From assembly GCF_900106065.1 (NCBI RefSeq), contig NZ_LT629796.1, forward strand, positions 1,772,001 to 1,836,000: a DNA stretch of 64,000 nt, written 5' to 3'. Position 1 is the stretch's first letter. Each line of letters begins with the position of its first letter. Positions 39,262-49,793 of the stretch are shown piece by piece. The position numbers were made by a program, and so were the translations under genes. The notes below the pieces were generated by a model. It saw nothing but the letters and a program-made list of their open reading frames with translations. It did not search any database and had not been told where the DNA came from. The DNA comes from Pseudomonas mandelii (GTDB taxonomy: Bacteria > Pseudomonadota > Gammaproteobacteria > Pseudomonadales > Pseudomonadaceae).

Positions 39262-39339
39262 CCATCGCCAGCAGGCTGGCTCCCACAGGGGATTGTGAAC
39301 GACACAAACCCAATGTGGGAGCCAGCCTGCTGGCGATGG
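39262..39339. repeat. REP-pair palindrome, type D
   Basis: Perfect 26-base arms beginning CCATCGCCAGCAGGCTGGCT and ending AGCCAGCCTGCTGGCGATGG. The only example of this type in the window; sits between convergent genes. Confidence 0.9.
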
Positions 39340-39361
39340 CGGCATCAGCTACAGCAGAAAA

Positions 39362-39964
39362 CTAAAAGCGAGAACCAGGCCCGGAAAGAAACGCCAGCTC
39401 TTCAGCCGTAGACTCCCTTCCCAACACCGCATTCCTGTGCGGAAACCGCCCAAACCGCGCAATCACCTTCTGGTGCTTTTCGGCGTAATTCAGGTAATCG
39501 GTAAACAAAGCCTGATCACCCTCCGGTTGTTGTTTAACCAGATCGATGTACCGCGAAACCGCCTCGTTCTGCACCGCCAGATTCTCGCAATGTTCAAACA
39601 CCAGGTAGATAAACACCCGCTGAATCGGCCGCAACTGCCGATCGAAATCCGCAGCAATGCCTTGCGCCACCAGCGCCTGAGCCCTGAGATCGCCTGAAAA
39701 GGATTTGGGGGTGTCGCGAAAGATCATTCGCGGGAGCTGATCGAGCAGCAGCACCAAGGCCAGCCAACCTTCGGGGCGTTGCGCCCATTCAGTCAATCCG
39801 CCGGCCAGTGCCTGCTCGACCCAGTCCCCGAAACGCGTCTGCGCTTCGAGGTCCTGGCTGTCGCGCTTGCCGAACCATAACTTGCCCTTGTCAGCCGCTA
39901 TGTCTTGGGGGGATTCGAAGGTTCCGAACCACCACTCGAGCAACGGCTGCCAGGGCGCGGTCAT
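39362..39964 (-). CDS. DUF924 family protein
   Basis: A 200-residue, all-helical, soluble protein with the TPR-like DUF924 signatures LLDQLPRMIFRDTPKSF and IARFGRFPHRNAVLGR. No signal peptide or membrane helix. Role unknown. Its start is only 3 bases past the fbp stop, so it is co-transcribed with fructose-1,6-bisphosphatase. Confidence 0.88.
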   Translation of the reverse strand: MTAPWQPLLEWWFGTFESPQDIAADKGKLWFGKRDSQDLEAQTRFGDWVEQALAGGLTEWAQRPEGWLALVLLLDQLPRMIFRDTPKSFSGDLRAQALVAQGIAADFDRQLRPIQRVFIYLVFEHCENLAVQNEAVSRYIDLVKQQPEGDQALFTDYLNYAEKHQKVIARFGRFPHRNAVLGRESTAEELAFLSGPGSRF

Positions 39965-39967
39965 GGT

Positions 39968-40978
39968 TTATTCCTTGTGGTAAGCCGTGACGCGTTCGAC
40001 TTCTTCTTTCGAACCGAGGAACACCGCAACACGCTGGTGCAAGCCCTCAGGCTTGATGTCGAGGATGCGCTGATGGCCATCGGTGGAAGCGCCGCCAGCC
40101 TGCTCAACCAGGAACGACATCGGGTTGGCTTCGTACATCAGACGCAGTTTGCCCGGCTTGGACGGCTCGCGGTTGTCGCGTGGGTACATGAACAGACCGC
40201 CACGGGTCAGGATACGGTGTACGTCGGCAACCATCGCCGCGACCCAGCGCATGTTGTAGTTCTTTTTCAGCGGGCCTTCATCGCCAGCCAGCAATTCGTC
40301 GACATAACGTTGTACCGGCGCTTCCCAGTGACGCTTGTTGGACGAGTTGATCGCAAATTCCTGCGTGGACTCCGGGATCGTGATGTCTTCATGGGTGAGC
40401 ACGAAGCTGCCCATTTCACGGTCCAGGGTAAAGCCCTTCACGCCATTGCCCAGGGTCAGCACCAGCATGGTCTGTGGACCGTAAATCGCATAACCGGCGG
40501 CAACCTGCTGAGTGCCTGGCTGCAGGAAGGCCTTTTCGTTCAAAGGCTCGTTCTGGGTCAGGTATTCGTTCGGGCAACGCAGCACCGAGAAGATCGTACC
40601 GACCGGCGCGTTGATGTCGATGTTCGACGAACCATCCAGTGGGTCGAATACCAGCAGGTACGCGCCTTTCGGGTATTTGCCCGGGATCTGGTAGGCATTA
40701 TCCATTTCTTCGGATGCCATGCCGGCCAGGTGACCGCCCCATTCGTTGGCTTCGAGCAGGATGTCGTTGGACATCACATCAAGCTTCTTCTGCACTTCGC
40801 CTTGGACGTTTTCAGTGCCCATGCTGCCCAGAACGCCGCCCAGGGCGCCCTTGGACACGGCGTGGCTGATTTCCTTGCAAGCACGCGCCACCACTTCGAT
40901 CAGGAAACGCAGATCGGCAGGGGTGTTGTTGCTACGGGTCTGCTCAATCAAATAGCGACTCAGGGTAACGCGGGACAT
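39968..40978 (-). CDS. fbp: Fructose-1,6-bisphosphatase class I
   Basis: Gluconeogenic enzyme hydrolysing fructose-1,6-bisphosphate to fructose-6-phosphate. 336 residues. The metal-binding [17 protein letters not shown] motif (about residue 110) and the phosphate and substrate segments [12 protein letters not shown] and QAGGASTDG (with the catalytic Glu/Asp) are present. Upstream gene of the fbp-DUF924 unit. Confidence 0.97.
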   Translation of the reverse strand: MSRVTLSRYLIEQTRSNNTPADLRFLIEVVARACKEISHAVSKGALGGVLGSMGTENVQGEVQKKLDVMSNDILLEANEWGGHLAGMASEEMDNAYQIPGKYPKGAYLLVFDPLDGSSNIDINAPVGTIFSVLRCPNEYLTQNEPLNEKAFLQPGTQQVAAGYAIYGPQTMLVLTLGNGVKGFTLDREMGSFVLTHEDITIPESTQEFAINSSNKRHWEAPVQRYVDELLAGDEGPLKKNYNMRWVAAMVADVHRILTRGGLFMYPRDNREPSKPGKLRLMYEANPMSFLVEQAGGASTDGHQRILDIKPEGLHQRVAVFLGSKEEVERVTAYHKE

Positions 40979-41116
40979 GGAAGGCTCCGGTGGAATTGGG
41001 GGCTAAAAACCCGCGCAGTTTAACGCGAGTCGAGGCGCATTTCCTCCTATCAGACGTGATACGCCCAATAGAGTTCATGCGCGGGGTTGAGCGTAGCCGT
41101 AAATGAACTCTATGGC

Positions 41117-41245
41117 GGCGAGGGAGCTTGCTCCCGTTGGGGTGCGAAGCGGCCCCCTGAAGCATTCGCCGCCATTTGTCCGAGAACATGCAGCCGCAGA
41201 AGTTACGACTGCTTCGCAGCCGAACGGGAGCAAGCTCCCTCGCCA
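41117..41245. repeat. REP-pair palindrome, type B
   Basis: GGCGAGGGAGCTTGCTCCCG... and ...CGGGAGCAAGCTCCCTCGCC. Downstream of DUF3999 and upstream of fbp. Confidence 0.86.
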
Positions 41246-41250
41246 CAGAT

Positions 41251-42624
41251 TCAGGGTTTAACGGGGGGCTTGCGCAGCAAACTGAACGCCATCGCTGCGA
41301 GAAACAGCACGCTCAGCAGCAACACACCCCACAACCCGAACTTCTTCCAGTCCGTGTCCGCTGACGCGGCCGCAGTCACCGTGGAGGAGTTGCTCACCAC
41401 CGCCGCACCCTCCACCGAAGCCTTGCCCAGCGCCGCCCACTTGGCCGCGCTGTAATCCGGGATCAGCGTCGACAACGGCAGGTTCGCCGCCCTCACCGTC
41501 GCACTCCCCAGCGCCAGCGTATAAGGCCCCGCCCCACGCGCCAGGAACACCAATTGCGTCGAGCGCACAGCAAACTTCAACGTCGGCGCTTCAGCACCCA
41601 AGCCACCGCCGCGCTCATCCACGACCAGCTTCAACTGCTGTACGGTTTGCCCCGACAGCTGCAATTCGTTCTGCACCACGTCCTGGCCACTCTGGGTCAG
41701 GCGATAGAGCAAACCGCTGGTCAGCGGCTGCCACGGCAGGCTGCTTTCGCGACGACCGGACAACGTCACCGGCGCCAGGCTGTTGGGCTGACTCAGCTCG
41801 ACCTGAACCCGCTCGACATTCAGCCCCATCGGCAACTGCCAGGTGTACTCTCCCGCCTTCACGCTGCTGCCCGCCAGCGGCTGCGACCAGACCAACGGCA
41901 GCGGCAGACTGCGGGGACTCGCGCTTTGCAGCTGCGCAGACGTCAGCGTCGGTGCCAATTGCGGTGAATTCCACAGCAGGCGCAGATAACGCGCCGATTG
42001 CCCCGGCAAGCCGACTTCATGCTGCTCGACCCGTTCATCGGCAAACGTCAGCCGCGCCACCTGGCCTTCGCCCCACGACTGCCAATGCTGCAAGTCGTCG
42101 CTGGCCTCGATGGTGAAACGCTGAAAGCCATCGCGCTCGCTGGTCCAGTCGAGGATCAACTGCTGCAACGGCGCCTTGATGGCGCTGGCGTCGAGCAACC
42201 AGCCGCGTAGCACTTCTTCGCCCGCCTCCAGCTGACTCGACGGTTGCACTTCGACCAACGTGCCGTTCGCGCTCGATTGCACGCGGATGCCCGGCGCACG
42301 CTCCGTGGCGTCCGCCGAGGTGTACAGCGGGAACCATTTCACGTCGGTCAGCGTGCGATTTTCCCGGGTTGACGCCGCCTCGCGAGCCAAGGCGTAGGCC
42401 TGGGCCTCACCGGCAGCGTTGAACACGCGAACATCGCTGAGGTCCGTTTGCCGCGCATTGAGTTGCACGCTCAAGGGCAATTCGAGGCGATACCAAGGCC
42501 CTTCGCCGCTCACCGACAACGGCACGTGCGTGGCAAAGTCCGCCGGTTTTTCCTGAGCGCTGGCGGACAGCGCCACACCCAACGCAACAGCGCCCAACCA
42601 GCCCAGGTTCAACTTCTGACTCAA
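41251..42624 (-). CDS. DUF3999 family membrane-anchored periplasmic protein
   Basis: A 457-residue protein that begins with TTG at 42624, preceded by a strong GAAGGAG site and overlapping the DUF2339 stop (TTGA). Signal peptide to about residue 23 (cleavage after ASA), a long periplasmic beta-rich body with two galactose-binding-like regions (around LDWTSERDGFQRFTIEAS), and a C-terminal membrane helix (about 428-449) followed by LLRKPP. Function unknown. The coupled, conserved gene order points to a complex with DUF2339. Confidence 0.85.
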   Translation of the reverse strand: MSQKLNLGWLGAVALGVALSASAQEKPADFATHVPLSVSGEGPWYRLELPLSVQLNARQTDLSDVRVFNAAGEAQAYALAREAASTRENRTLTDVKWFPLYTSADATERAPGIRVQSSANGTLVEVQPSSQLEAGEEVLRGWLLDASAIKAPLQQLILDWTSERDGFQRFTIEASDDLQHWQSWGEGQVARLTFADERVEQHEVGLPGQSARYLRLLWNSPQLAPTLTSAQLQSASPRSLPLPLVWSQPLAGSSVKAGEYTWQLPMGLNVERVQVELSQPNSLAPVTLSGRRESSLPWQPLTSGLLYRLTQSGQDVVQNELQLSGQTVQQLKLVVDERGGGLGAEAPTLKFAVRSTQLVFLARGAGPYTLALGSATVRAANLPLSTLIPDYSAAKWAALGKASVEGAAVVSNSSTVTAAASADTDWKKFGLWGVLLLSVLFLAAMAFSLLRKPPVKP

Positions 42625-45600
42625 GACGACACTCCTTCGGTTTCAGGGGCCGGCCTTTCAGCGTCGGCTCCGCCTTGGCGCGCAGCCTCGGCGCGCTTGG
42701 GCGGCAGCGGCGCGAAATAGCCCACCACCAGCAGCAACACGCCGACGCCGATAAACGACACAATCCGCGCAAGGCCGCCACGGTTACTCAGTTCGACAAA
42801 GAACAGTTTGGCCACCACCACGCCAATCAGCGCGGCGCCGATCAGCCAGACTTCACGGCGATGACGCAGATGGCCGCCGATCATCAGGCTCAGCGCCATC
42901 AGGGTCCAGACAATAGACAGCCCCGCCTGCACCAGCATCGATTCAAGCAACGCATCGAGCTCGAACGGCACACCGCCCCAATGGTGCGCGGTGCGCATCA
43001 CCAGTGCGGTGAAGAACGCGAACAGCGAGACCCCGGCGATCAGTTGCGTGGCGTGCGCTATGTAAACTTTGCGAATCGCCAGTTGCGTCACGGCGCTGCG
43101 GGACCAGACGTAGACGCCGAACAGCGCAAACAGCAGACCCAACTCCAACGGATTGACCAGCGGCACATAGGGCAGCGGCTCGGCCGTGCCGTCGCTGACG
43201 ATATTCGCCAGCCAGAACCAGCCGAGCATCAGCAGCGCCAAAGGTGCCGCCGCATAAAAACGGTACTCGCGTGGATACGCCGAAACAGGCCAAGGCCCAT
43301 TGCGTGGCGCCGCCATCAGCACCAGATACAGACTCGGCAGGATCGCCCAACCCAACCAGCGCCAGGCGTTGTACTGCTCGGACAACAGCAGCAAACCGTA
43401 ACGCAGCTCCAAGGCCAGCACACCGATCAACAGCCAGCAGCCGAGCACATGAGCGGTGCTCAGGGCACGCGCCGGCAACATCGGCGCCAAGCGTCGCAGG
43501 GAGATGAAATGCACGACGAACACGGCCGCCCACACCAGCCAACCGAAATTGGCCGCCGGGTGATATCGCGAGTGCCACGCGGCGAGCAGTACCAGACCGG
43601 CAGCGGGCATCAGCAAGGTGCAAAGCAGGCCCAGCGACGACCAATTCAAGCGCAGCGCCAACACCGCCCACAGCGCCACGCTCAAGGCGGCAACCGCCAG
43701 CAACAAGGTTGCTTGCAGATTCAGCGGTGCAAAACGCAGCACTTCACTGATCCACGCCAGCGCCCACCAGCCTGCGCCCCACACCAGCAACACTTCGGAC
43801 AAACGCTGCAAGCTCAGCACATCAAACGCCGAGGCATGGTTGCCAAGTTGCAAGCGCCACGCTCCGACCATCGCGGCCAGGCCCAACACCAGCGGCGTCC
43901 AGAAACCGCTGTGGGCCAGAGGTTTCAACCCTTCGCTGGCCAGCGGCCCGAGCAGGTCCGGCCCCGCGAACAGGAACGCCGCGCCGCCAATCAACTGCAA
44001 AAGCAAACCGAAGACAAAACTCACGCGCTGCTTGAGGTACAGGCTCAGCCAAATGATGAACAAGCCACTGGCCGCCCACACCGCACTCGCGGTCTGCCAG
44101 GGCAGCACGAACAGCACCGCCAGATTGATCAGCACCAGACCCGCCAGCAACACCACCGACAAGCCGCGCAGCAGCCGGACATCGCTGCGCACCATTTCAT
44201 CACGCGCGGCGAGCAACATGCCGGCGATCAGCGCGAGGCCGATCAAAGACGCACTGAGCAAACCGCTCCAACCCGCGCTAAACACGGCGCCAGACTCACC
44301 GCTGGAACCTTGCAAGCGCAGCAGGAACAGCGCACCGCCGAGCAACTGGACAGCAAACGCGGTGAACAGGAACGTACGCGATTGCAGGCGCAAGCCGACA
44401 AACAACGTCGCCAACCCCGCCAACGCCCAGCTGATCGCGGTGCCGTGGGTCAGGAAGAACAATGGCGCCAAAAGATAGAGGAAGGTCAGGCCCAGGCAAG
44501 CCAACACCGGCCGCCCTTTGCGCTCCCATTCCGATGTCTGTTCGAGCAGGGCTTTGCGCAATTGATAGAAGCTGAACAACAACGCCACGCCGAGCATCAA
44601 CGCGCCCAGCGGAGCGCCGTCGAGCAAACTGCCGTCGCCGATGCGCAATTCGCTGACAAACGCGATGGCCGAGCCCAGTTGCAGCAGCAAGGCAAACGCA
44701 CGAGCCAGCGGTCGTTGCTGACGCAGGCCGAGCCAGAAAATGCCCGCGCCCTCGACGGCCCAAGCGGCGGCCGTCCAGCGCGCGTCGAGCCCCAGCGGAA
44801 TCGCGAGGCTGGCGAAGATCACGCCCAGCGCCAAACAGGTTTCCGCGAGCAGCAATGCGCGGCCGCCCATCAGGAAACGCGCCAGGCCCATGTAGATCAT
44901 GCCCAAGGCCAAGGCACTGAACGCTGCGGCAAACTCCAAATGCTGAACCAGCGCGAACTGCAATCCGAAGCCCACCAGCGGCGGGCCGAACAGCATCGTG
45001 CCGTCGACGTAATCGCCCTTGCGCGCCGACCAGCGCAGCAGCGCCTCGCGGCTATCGTCCTCGGGGGCGTCGCTCATCTCCAGCAGCTTGCGACGGGCAA
45101 ACAGCAGGCCGATGGCCAGGTACATCAGGAAGAACAGCACCAGGAACGGTTCGGTGCTCCACAGCAATTCCGGTGTGTAGGAGCGCAGGCCCCAGGCGAA
45201 ACCGATGCCGAAGGTGCCGACGAAACCGATCAGGTTCAGCAGTCGCCAGGCCTTGAACCAGGCGATGGCGAGGATGCCGGCGTTGAGCAAGGCGAAGTAG
45301 CTGAACAGCGCGACGTGGTTGCCGGCCCCGGTGGAAGTCAGGATCGGTGCCGCGAAGCCGCCGAGTGCAGCGGCCGCGGCCAGGCCCAACGCATCCTGGG
45401 TGATGGCGAGAATCGCCGAGAACACCGTGACCGCGACCAGCAGCCCCAGGGCGGCGCTTGGATCGAGCAGCGGGTGCAGGCGCATCGCGGCAAACACCGT
45501 CAGGTACAACACGGCGATGCCGGTGCCTTGCAGCATCAGCGCGTAATTGCTGTTGCGTGTCCTGAGCCACCAACCCAGACCAAGCAGGCCCAACGCAGCG

Positions 45601-46220
45601 GCCGCAACCCCGGCGTAACGCAGTTCGATCGGCACCACCATGCCTTCGGTGGCATACCGCAGCAAGAACGCCAGACCGAGGAACAACAGCACCACGCCGA
45701 CCCGCAGCACGGTGTTGCCGCCGAACAGCCAGTTGCGAGCGCCGCTGATGGCCCGCTCGATGAAGCTCGGGCCACGCGGGACGGCGGGTTGTTGCGGTTC
45801 GCGGGTAACAGGCTCGGGTTTCCAGACATCGTCGGGCAGCGGACGGCTGGTTTGCGCCGGCGTTGCGCTCATCGTCTCGAGTTCGGGCGGAAGATCCCAG
45901 ATCAGCTCGGGGGTTTCGACAGGAATGTCATCGAGGGTGAAGTCAGGCGACGGAGCGGCTTCGCTGGCAACCGGCTCGCTGGTTTCAGGCGTTGTGACGC
46001 CCGGCACCTCCAACAATGCCAGGCGTTGCTGCACGCCATTGAGCGCAACCTGCGCCTGCTCCAGCAGACGACGTTGCTCGGTCGCTTCTGAATCCAGGCG
46101 GCCGATACGAATGGCCTGCCCTACTCCCAACCCGAGCAGCGCACCCAATAGCGCATCGCTGAATGACTCATCGAGTATCCAGCCCAGCACCAGCCCAATC
46201 AGCATGAACATCCATTGCAT
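42621..46220 (-). CDS. DUF2339 family giant multispanning membrane protein
   Basis: A 1,199-residue protein. Short hydrophobic region at the N-terminus (about 1-35), a predicted coiled coil (about 45-72), an acidic proline-rich linker (to about 150), then a very hydrophobic stretch with about thirty or more predicted helices to residue 1170. No catalytic motif can be seen. It is translationally coupled to DUF3999. It is possibly a polymer, lipid or stress transporter scaffold, but this is inference. Confidence 0.82.
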   Translation of the reverse strand: MQWMFMLIGLVLGWILDESFSDALLGALLGLGVGQAIRIGRLDSEATEQRRLLEQAQVALNGVQQRLALLEVPGVTTPETSEPVASEAAPSPDFTLDDIPVETPELIWDLPPELETMSATPAQTSRPLPDDVWKPEPVTREPQQPAVPRGPSFIERAISGARNWLFGGNTVLRVGVVLLFLGLAFLLRYATEGMVVPIELRYAGVAAAALGLLGLGWWLRTRNSNYALMLQGTGIAVLYLTVFAAMRLHPLLDPSAALGLLVAVTVFSAILAITQDALGLAAAAALGGFAAPILTSTGAGNHVALFSYFALLNAGILAIAWFKAWRLLNLIGFVGTFGIGFAWGLRSYTPELLWSTEPFLVLFFLMYLAIGLLFARRKLLEMSDAPEDDSREALLRWSARKGDYVDGTMLFGPPLVGFGLQFALVQHLEFAAAFSALALGMIYMGLARFLMGGRALLLAETCLALGVIFASLAIPLGLDARWTAAAWAVEGAGIFWLGLRQQRPLARAFALLLQLGSAIAFVSELRIGDGSLLDGAPLGALMLGVALLFSFYQLRKALLEQTSEWERKGRPVLACLGLTFLYLLAPLFFLTHGTAISWALAGLATLFVGLRLQSRTFLFTAFAVQLLGGALFLLRLQGSSGESGAVFSAGWSGLLSASLIGLALIAGMLLAARDEMVRSDVRLLRGLSVVLLAGLVLINLAVLFVLPWQTASAVWAASGLFIIWLSLYLKQRVSFVFGLLLQLIGGAAFLFAGPDLLGPLASEGLKPLAHSGFWTPLVLGLAAMVGAWRLQLGNHASAFDVLSLQRLSEVLLVWGAGWWALAWISEVLRFAPLNLQATLLLAVAALSVALWAVLALRLNWSSLGLLCTLLMPAAGLVLLAAWHSRYHPAANFGWLVWAAVFVVHFISLRRLAPMLPARALSTAHVLGCWLLIGVLALELRYGLLLLSEQYNAWRWLGWAILPSLYLVLMAAPRNGPWPVSAYPREYRFYAAAPLALLMLGWFWLANIVSDGTAEPLPYVPLVNPLELGLLFALFGVYVWSRSAVTQLAIRKVYIAHATQLIAGVSLFAFFTALVMRTAHHWGGVPFELDALLESMLVQAGLSIVWTLMALSLMIGGHLRHRREVWLIGAALIGVVVAKLFFVELSNRGGLARIVSFIGVGVLLLVVGYFAPLPPKRAEAARQGGADAERPAPETEGVSS

Positions 46221-46305
46221 GGTCGATATCCCTAAGCGGCCCCGCTGCGGGGCGAATCCGGGTGAAGCAGTCTCTGGCTGAGTCTAGTGTGAAACCACAT
46301 AAACC

Positions 46306-46395
46306 TGTGGGAGCGAGCCTGCTCGCGAAGGGGCCATGACATTCAGCATTGACGTTGAATGTCAGACCGCTTTCGCGAGCAGGCTCGCTCCCACA
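46306..46395. repeat. REP-pair palindrome, type A
   Basis: TGTGGGAGCGAGCCTGCTCG... and ...CGAGCAGGCTCGCTCCCACA with GACATTCAGCATTGACGTTG in the centre. Between glgP and the DUF2339 gene. Confidence 0.9.
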
Positions 46396-46491
46396 ATGGA
46401 TTGCCAGTGCCTGCTGCCCGGTGAAACTGGGGCTTAGTATATCGATCAGGCCCAACAACCGCCGGGCCTTGCTCGCAATTATTGCTAAAAG

Positions 46492-48942
46492 TTACTCCAA
46501 TGCCTTCCAGATATCCGTGGCGTACTCGCGAATGGTCCGGTCGGACGAGAACCAGCCCATCCGGGAAGTATTCAACACCGCCGAACGCCACCAGGCTTGC
46601 GAATCATGCCAATGGGCTTCCACGCGCATCTGCGCGTCCCAATAGGAATCGAAATCGGCGCAGACCAGGAAGCGGTCGTAATCGATCAGCGAGTCGATCA
46701 ACCCGGTGTAACGGGCCGGATCATCCGGCGAGAACACCCCGCCGCGAATCGCTTGCAGCACGTCATTCAAACGGTGTGATGCGGCAATATCCGGCGTCGC
46801 ATTGAACTCATGGTTCTGCTTGCGCGCCTCAACCTGCTGGGCACTGAGGCCGAAGATGAACATGTGCTCGGGGCCGATGAACTCGCACATTTCGACGTTG
46901 GCGCCATCGAGGGTGCCGATGGTCAGCGCACCGTTGAGGCCGAACTTCATGTTGCTGGTGCCCGAGGCTTCAAAGCCCGCGGTGGAAATCTGCTCAGACA
47001 AATCCGCCGCCGGAATGATGCTTTCCGCCAGGCTGACGTTGTAGTTGGGCAGGAACACCACTTTGAGCAGTCCGCGCACCGTCGGGTCGTTGTTCACCAC
47101 CCGGGCGATGTCGTTGGTCAACTTGATGATCAGCTTGGCCTGGTGATAACTGGCCGCCGCCTTGCCGGCGAAGATCTTCACCCGCGGCACCCAGTCGATT
47201 TCCGGCTCGGCGCGAATCGCCTGGTACAACGCCACGGTGTGCATCAGGTTGAGTAACTGGCGTTTGTATTCGTGGATCCGCTTGACCTGCACGTCGAACA
47301 TGGCCGCCGGGTTGACCGCGATCCCCAGTCGTTCATGAATCAGGTACGCCAGGGCTTTTTTGCTGTGCAGCCGCTGCTCGGCGAAGGCTTTGCGGAACGC
47401 AGCTTTCTCGGCAAACGGCTCCAGTTCCTTCAGGCGTGCTTCAGCGTTGTCCAACAGGTCCGGGCCGAGGGCGTCGACCATCATCGACGTCAGCTCGGGG
47501 TTGGCCTGGTAGAGCCAGCGGCGGAAGGTGATGCCGTTGGTCTTGTTGTTGATCCGCTCTGGATAGAGCTTGTGCAGTTCGGAGAACACGGTTTTGCGCA
47601 TCAGCTGCGTGTGCAGCGCGGACACGCCGTTGACGCTGTGGGATCCGAGGAACGCCAGGTTGCCCATGCGCACTCGGCGGCCGTTGTCTTCCTCGATCAG
47701 CGACACCGCGCGCAGCACGTCGAAGTCGTGAATGCCTTTGGCGCGCAACGAGTCAATGTGCTGGGCGTTGATCTGGTAAATGATCTGCATGTGCCGCGGC
47801 AGCATCCGCTCCATCAAACCGACCGGCCAGGTTTCCAGCGCTTCCGGCAACAGCGTGTGATTGGTGTACGAGAGCGTGTCGACAGTGACCTGCCACGCGG
47901 CATCCCATGCCACGTCGTAGACGTCGACGAGCTGACGCATCAATTCGGCCACGGCAATCGAGGGGTGCGTGTCGTTGAGCTGGATCGCCGCGTGGTCGCC
48001 CAGGGTCAGGACCGAGGTGTGCATGTTGCGATGGCGGCGCAGCAAGTCCTGCAAGGACGCGGCGACAAAGAAGTATTCCTGTCGCAGGCGCAGTTCCTGG
48101 CCGGCTTCGGTGCTGTCCGCCGGGTAGAGCACGCGGGAGATGCTTTCTGCCCGGGCGACTTCGGCCACAGCGCCCAAGTGGTCACCGGCGTTGAAGCGCT
48201 CCAGGTGCAGATCTTCCATGGCGCGGGCACGCCACAGGCGCAGCGTATTGACGCTCGCCCCGCGCCAGCCGACCACCGGCGTGTCGTAGGCAATGGCCCG
48301 CACGGTTTCCGCCGGGGACCAGACTTGCTTGGACTTGCCGTTTTCATCGGTGACGGTTTCGACACTGCCGCCGAAGCCGATCGGGTACACGACTTCAGGC
48401 CGTTCAAATTCCCACGGGTTGCCGAAGTCCAGCCAGTGTTCGGTTTGCTCCTGCTGCCAGCCGTCGACGATGGCCTGGCGGAACAAGCCGTGTTCATAAC
48501 GAATACCGTAGCCGTGGCCAGCGATGCCGAGGGTCGACATGCTTTCCATGAAGCACGCTGCCAGACGACCGAGGCCGCCGTTGCCCAGCGCCGCGTCGGG
48601 CTCCAGCAGGCGGATACGTTCCAGGTCGACGCCGAGTTCGGTCAGCGCTTCGCGGGCGACGTCGAGCAGGCCAAGGTTGCTCAGGCTGTCGTAGAGCAGC
48701 CGGCCGATGAGAAATTCCAGAGAGAGGTAGTAAACCCGTTTCTGACCTTTGCGGTAGATCTGCCGGGTGTGATCCATCCAGTGCTCGACCATGTGATCGC
48801 GCGCTGCCAACGCAATAGCTTCGAACCAGTCGTGGTCGAAGGCGTGATCCGGGTCTTTGCCCACCGCGTAGGTGAGTTTGGTCAAGACGGCATCGCGAAA
48901 TGCGGCCACCTCTGCTTCGCGAACAAGTGGTTCTTGAGTCAT
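46492..48942 (-). CDS. glgP: Glycogen/maltodextrin phosphorylase
   Basis: Phosphorolytic breakdown of alpha-1,4-glucans to glucose-1-phosphate, using PLP. 816 residues, the usual size. Signatures: LEPDAALGNGGLGRLAACF and the PLP site EASGTSNMKFGLNGAL whose Lys forms the Schiff base (about residue 660). It lies apart from other glycogen genes here. The GAGGTCC site precedes the ATG. Confidence 0.96.
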   Translation of the reverse strand: MTQEPLVREAEVAAFRDAVLTKLTYAVGKDPDHAFDHDWFEAIALAARDHMVEHWMDHTRQIYRKGQKRVYYLSLEFLIGRLLYDSLSNLGLLDVAREALTELGVDLERIRLLEPDAALGNGGLGRLAACFMESMSTLGIAGHGYGIRYEHGLFRQAIVDGWQQEQTEHWLDFGNPWEFERPEVVYPIGFGGSVETVTDENGKSKQVWSPAETVRAIAYDTPVVGWRGASVNTLRLWRARAMEDLHLERFNAGDHLGAVAEVARAESISRVLYPADSTEAGQELRLRQEYFFVAASLQDLLRRHRNMHTSVLTLGDHAAIQLNDTHPSIAVAELMRQLVDVYDVAWDAAWQVTVDTLSYTNHTLLPEALETWPVGLMERMLPRHMQIIYQINAQHIDSLRAKGIHDFDVLRAVSLIEEDNGRRVRMGNLAFLGSHSVNGVSALHTQLMRKTVFSELHKLYPERINNKTNGITFRRWLYQANPELTSMMVDALGPDLLDNAEARLKELEPFAEKAAFRKAFAEQRLHSKKALAYLIHERLGIAVNPAAMFDVQVKRIHEYKRQLLNLMHTVALYQAIRAEPEIDWVPRVKIFAGKAAASYHQAKLIIKLTNDIARVVNNDPTVRGLLKVVFLPNYNVSLAESIIPAADLSEQISTAGFEASGTSNMKFGLNGALTIGTLDGANVEMCEFIGPEHMFIFGLSAQQVEARKQNHEFNATPDIAASHRLNDVLQAIRGGVFSPDDPARYTGLIDSLIDYDRFLVCADFDSYWDAQMRVEAHWHDSQAWWRSAVLNTSRMGWFSSDRTIREYATDIWKALE

Positions 48943-49198
48943 CGATAGGACCTCGAGCGAGCGTGGAGTTGTTGAGCCTAGACGGTCTGACAGGCCGTTG
49001 GGACTCTGGTTCGGCAGTTTTTCCTGATAGTGCGAGATAGGGCGGCATTACATTGTCATGTGCCTGAATCAATGCAGGGGCCGTGCCGGATTAACGGTGT
49101 TATTTGAGCGAAGGAGAAAAAATCTGGCGAAAGGTTGTTCAAAAATCCACCAGTCCCGGTATGATCGCGCGCCCTGATGCACACGCTGGTAACAACCG

Positions 49199-49642
49199 AT
49201 GATGAAGTCCAACCTGATCGCCGCTGCGGAGATCGATCGCCTCGATACCTGGGCCAAATATTCTGCACCGATGTGCGGCTCGTGTGTATCCAGCTGCTGC
49301 ACGCTTCCGGTCGAGGTCAAGATCAAGGACCTGATCCGCATCGGCATCGTCGACGAGTTCGAGCGCGGCGAGCCGCCAAAGAACATTGCCAAGCGCTTGC
49401 AGAAGGAAGGGATCGTCGAGCGTTACAACCAGAAGTCCGAGATCTTCACCCTCCAGCGCATGAGCAACAACGATTGCCTGTACCTGGATCGTAAGAGCCG
49501 TCTGTGCACTATTTATGAAAAGCGCCCGGACACTTGCCGCAATCACCCGAAAATCGGGCCACGGCCGGGGTATTGCGCATACAAGCCTAAAGAAGTGGCG
49601 CGCGAGAGCAGCGCCAGCCGTAGGACGCTTGAGAAGTTCTGA
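49199..49642 (+). CDS. YkgJ family cysteine-cluster protein
   Basis: A 147-residue protein with eight or more cysteines arranged as a metal-binding cluster: APMCGSCVSSCCTLPVEV, then CLYLDRKSRLCTIYEKRPDTC and GYCAY. It belongs to the YkgJ (CxxCxxxCC) family, thought to bind zinc or an iron-sulphur cluster; function unknown. Two overlapping ATGs start the frame. It is monocistronic, ending before a REP palindrome and a shared terminator. Confidence 0.85.
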   Translation: MMKSNLIAAAEIDRLDTWAKYSAPMCGSCVSSCCTLPVEVKIKDLIRIGIVDEFERGEPPKNIAKRLQKEGIVERYNQKSEIFTLQRMSNNDCLYLDRKSRLCTIYEKRPDTCRNHPKIGPRPGYCAYKPKEVARESSASRRTLEKF

Positions 49643-49670
49643 TCCGCAATCACGCTGCCGGATAGATCGC

Positions 49671-49756
49671 CTTCGCGGGCAAGCCTCGCTCCTACAGGTC
49701 ATGCGCCGTTCTTGTGACGCGTGCAAAACCCGTAGGAGCGAGGCTTGCCCGCGAAG
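49671..49756. repeat. REP-pair palindrome, type C
   Basis: CTTCGCGGGCAAGCCTCGCT... and ...AGCGAGGCTTGCCCGCGAAG, 26-base arms with one mismatch. After the YkgJ-family gene. Confidence 0.9.
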
Positions 49757-49793
49757 GGACCCGAACTGACACCGCACAAACCCCAGACAAACA

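Noticed and set aside
42675..46091. A 1,138-residue open frame on the plus strand opposite DUF2339
   Set aside because: It is the antisense of a strongly hydrophobic, Leu/Ala-rich GC-rich gene, giving a Gln/Arg/His-rich product without domains; a typical artefact.
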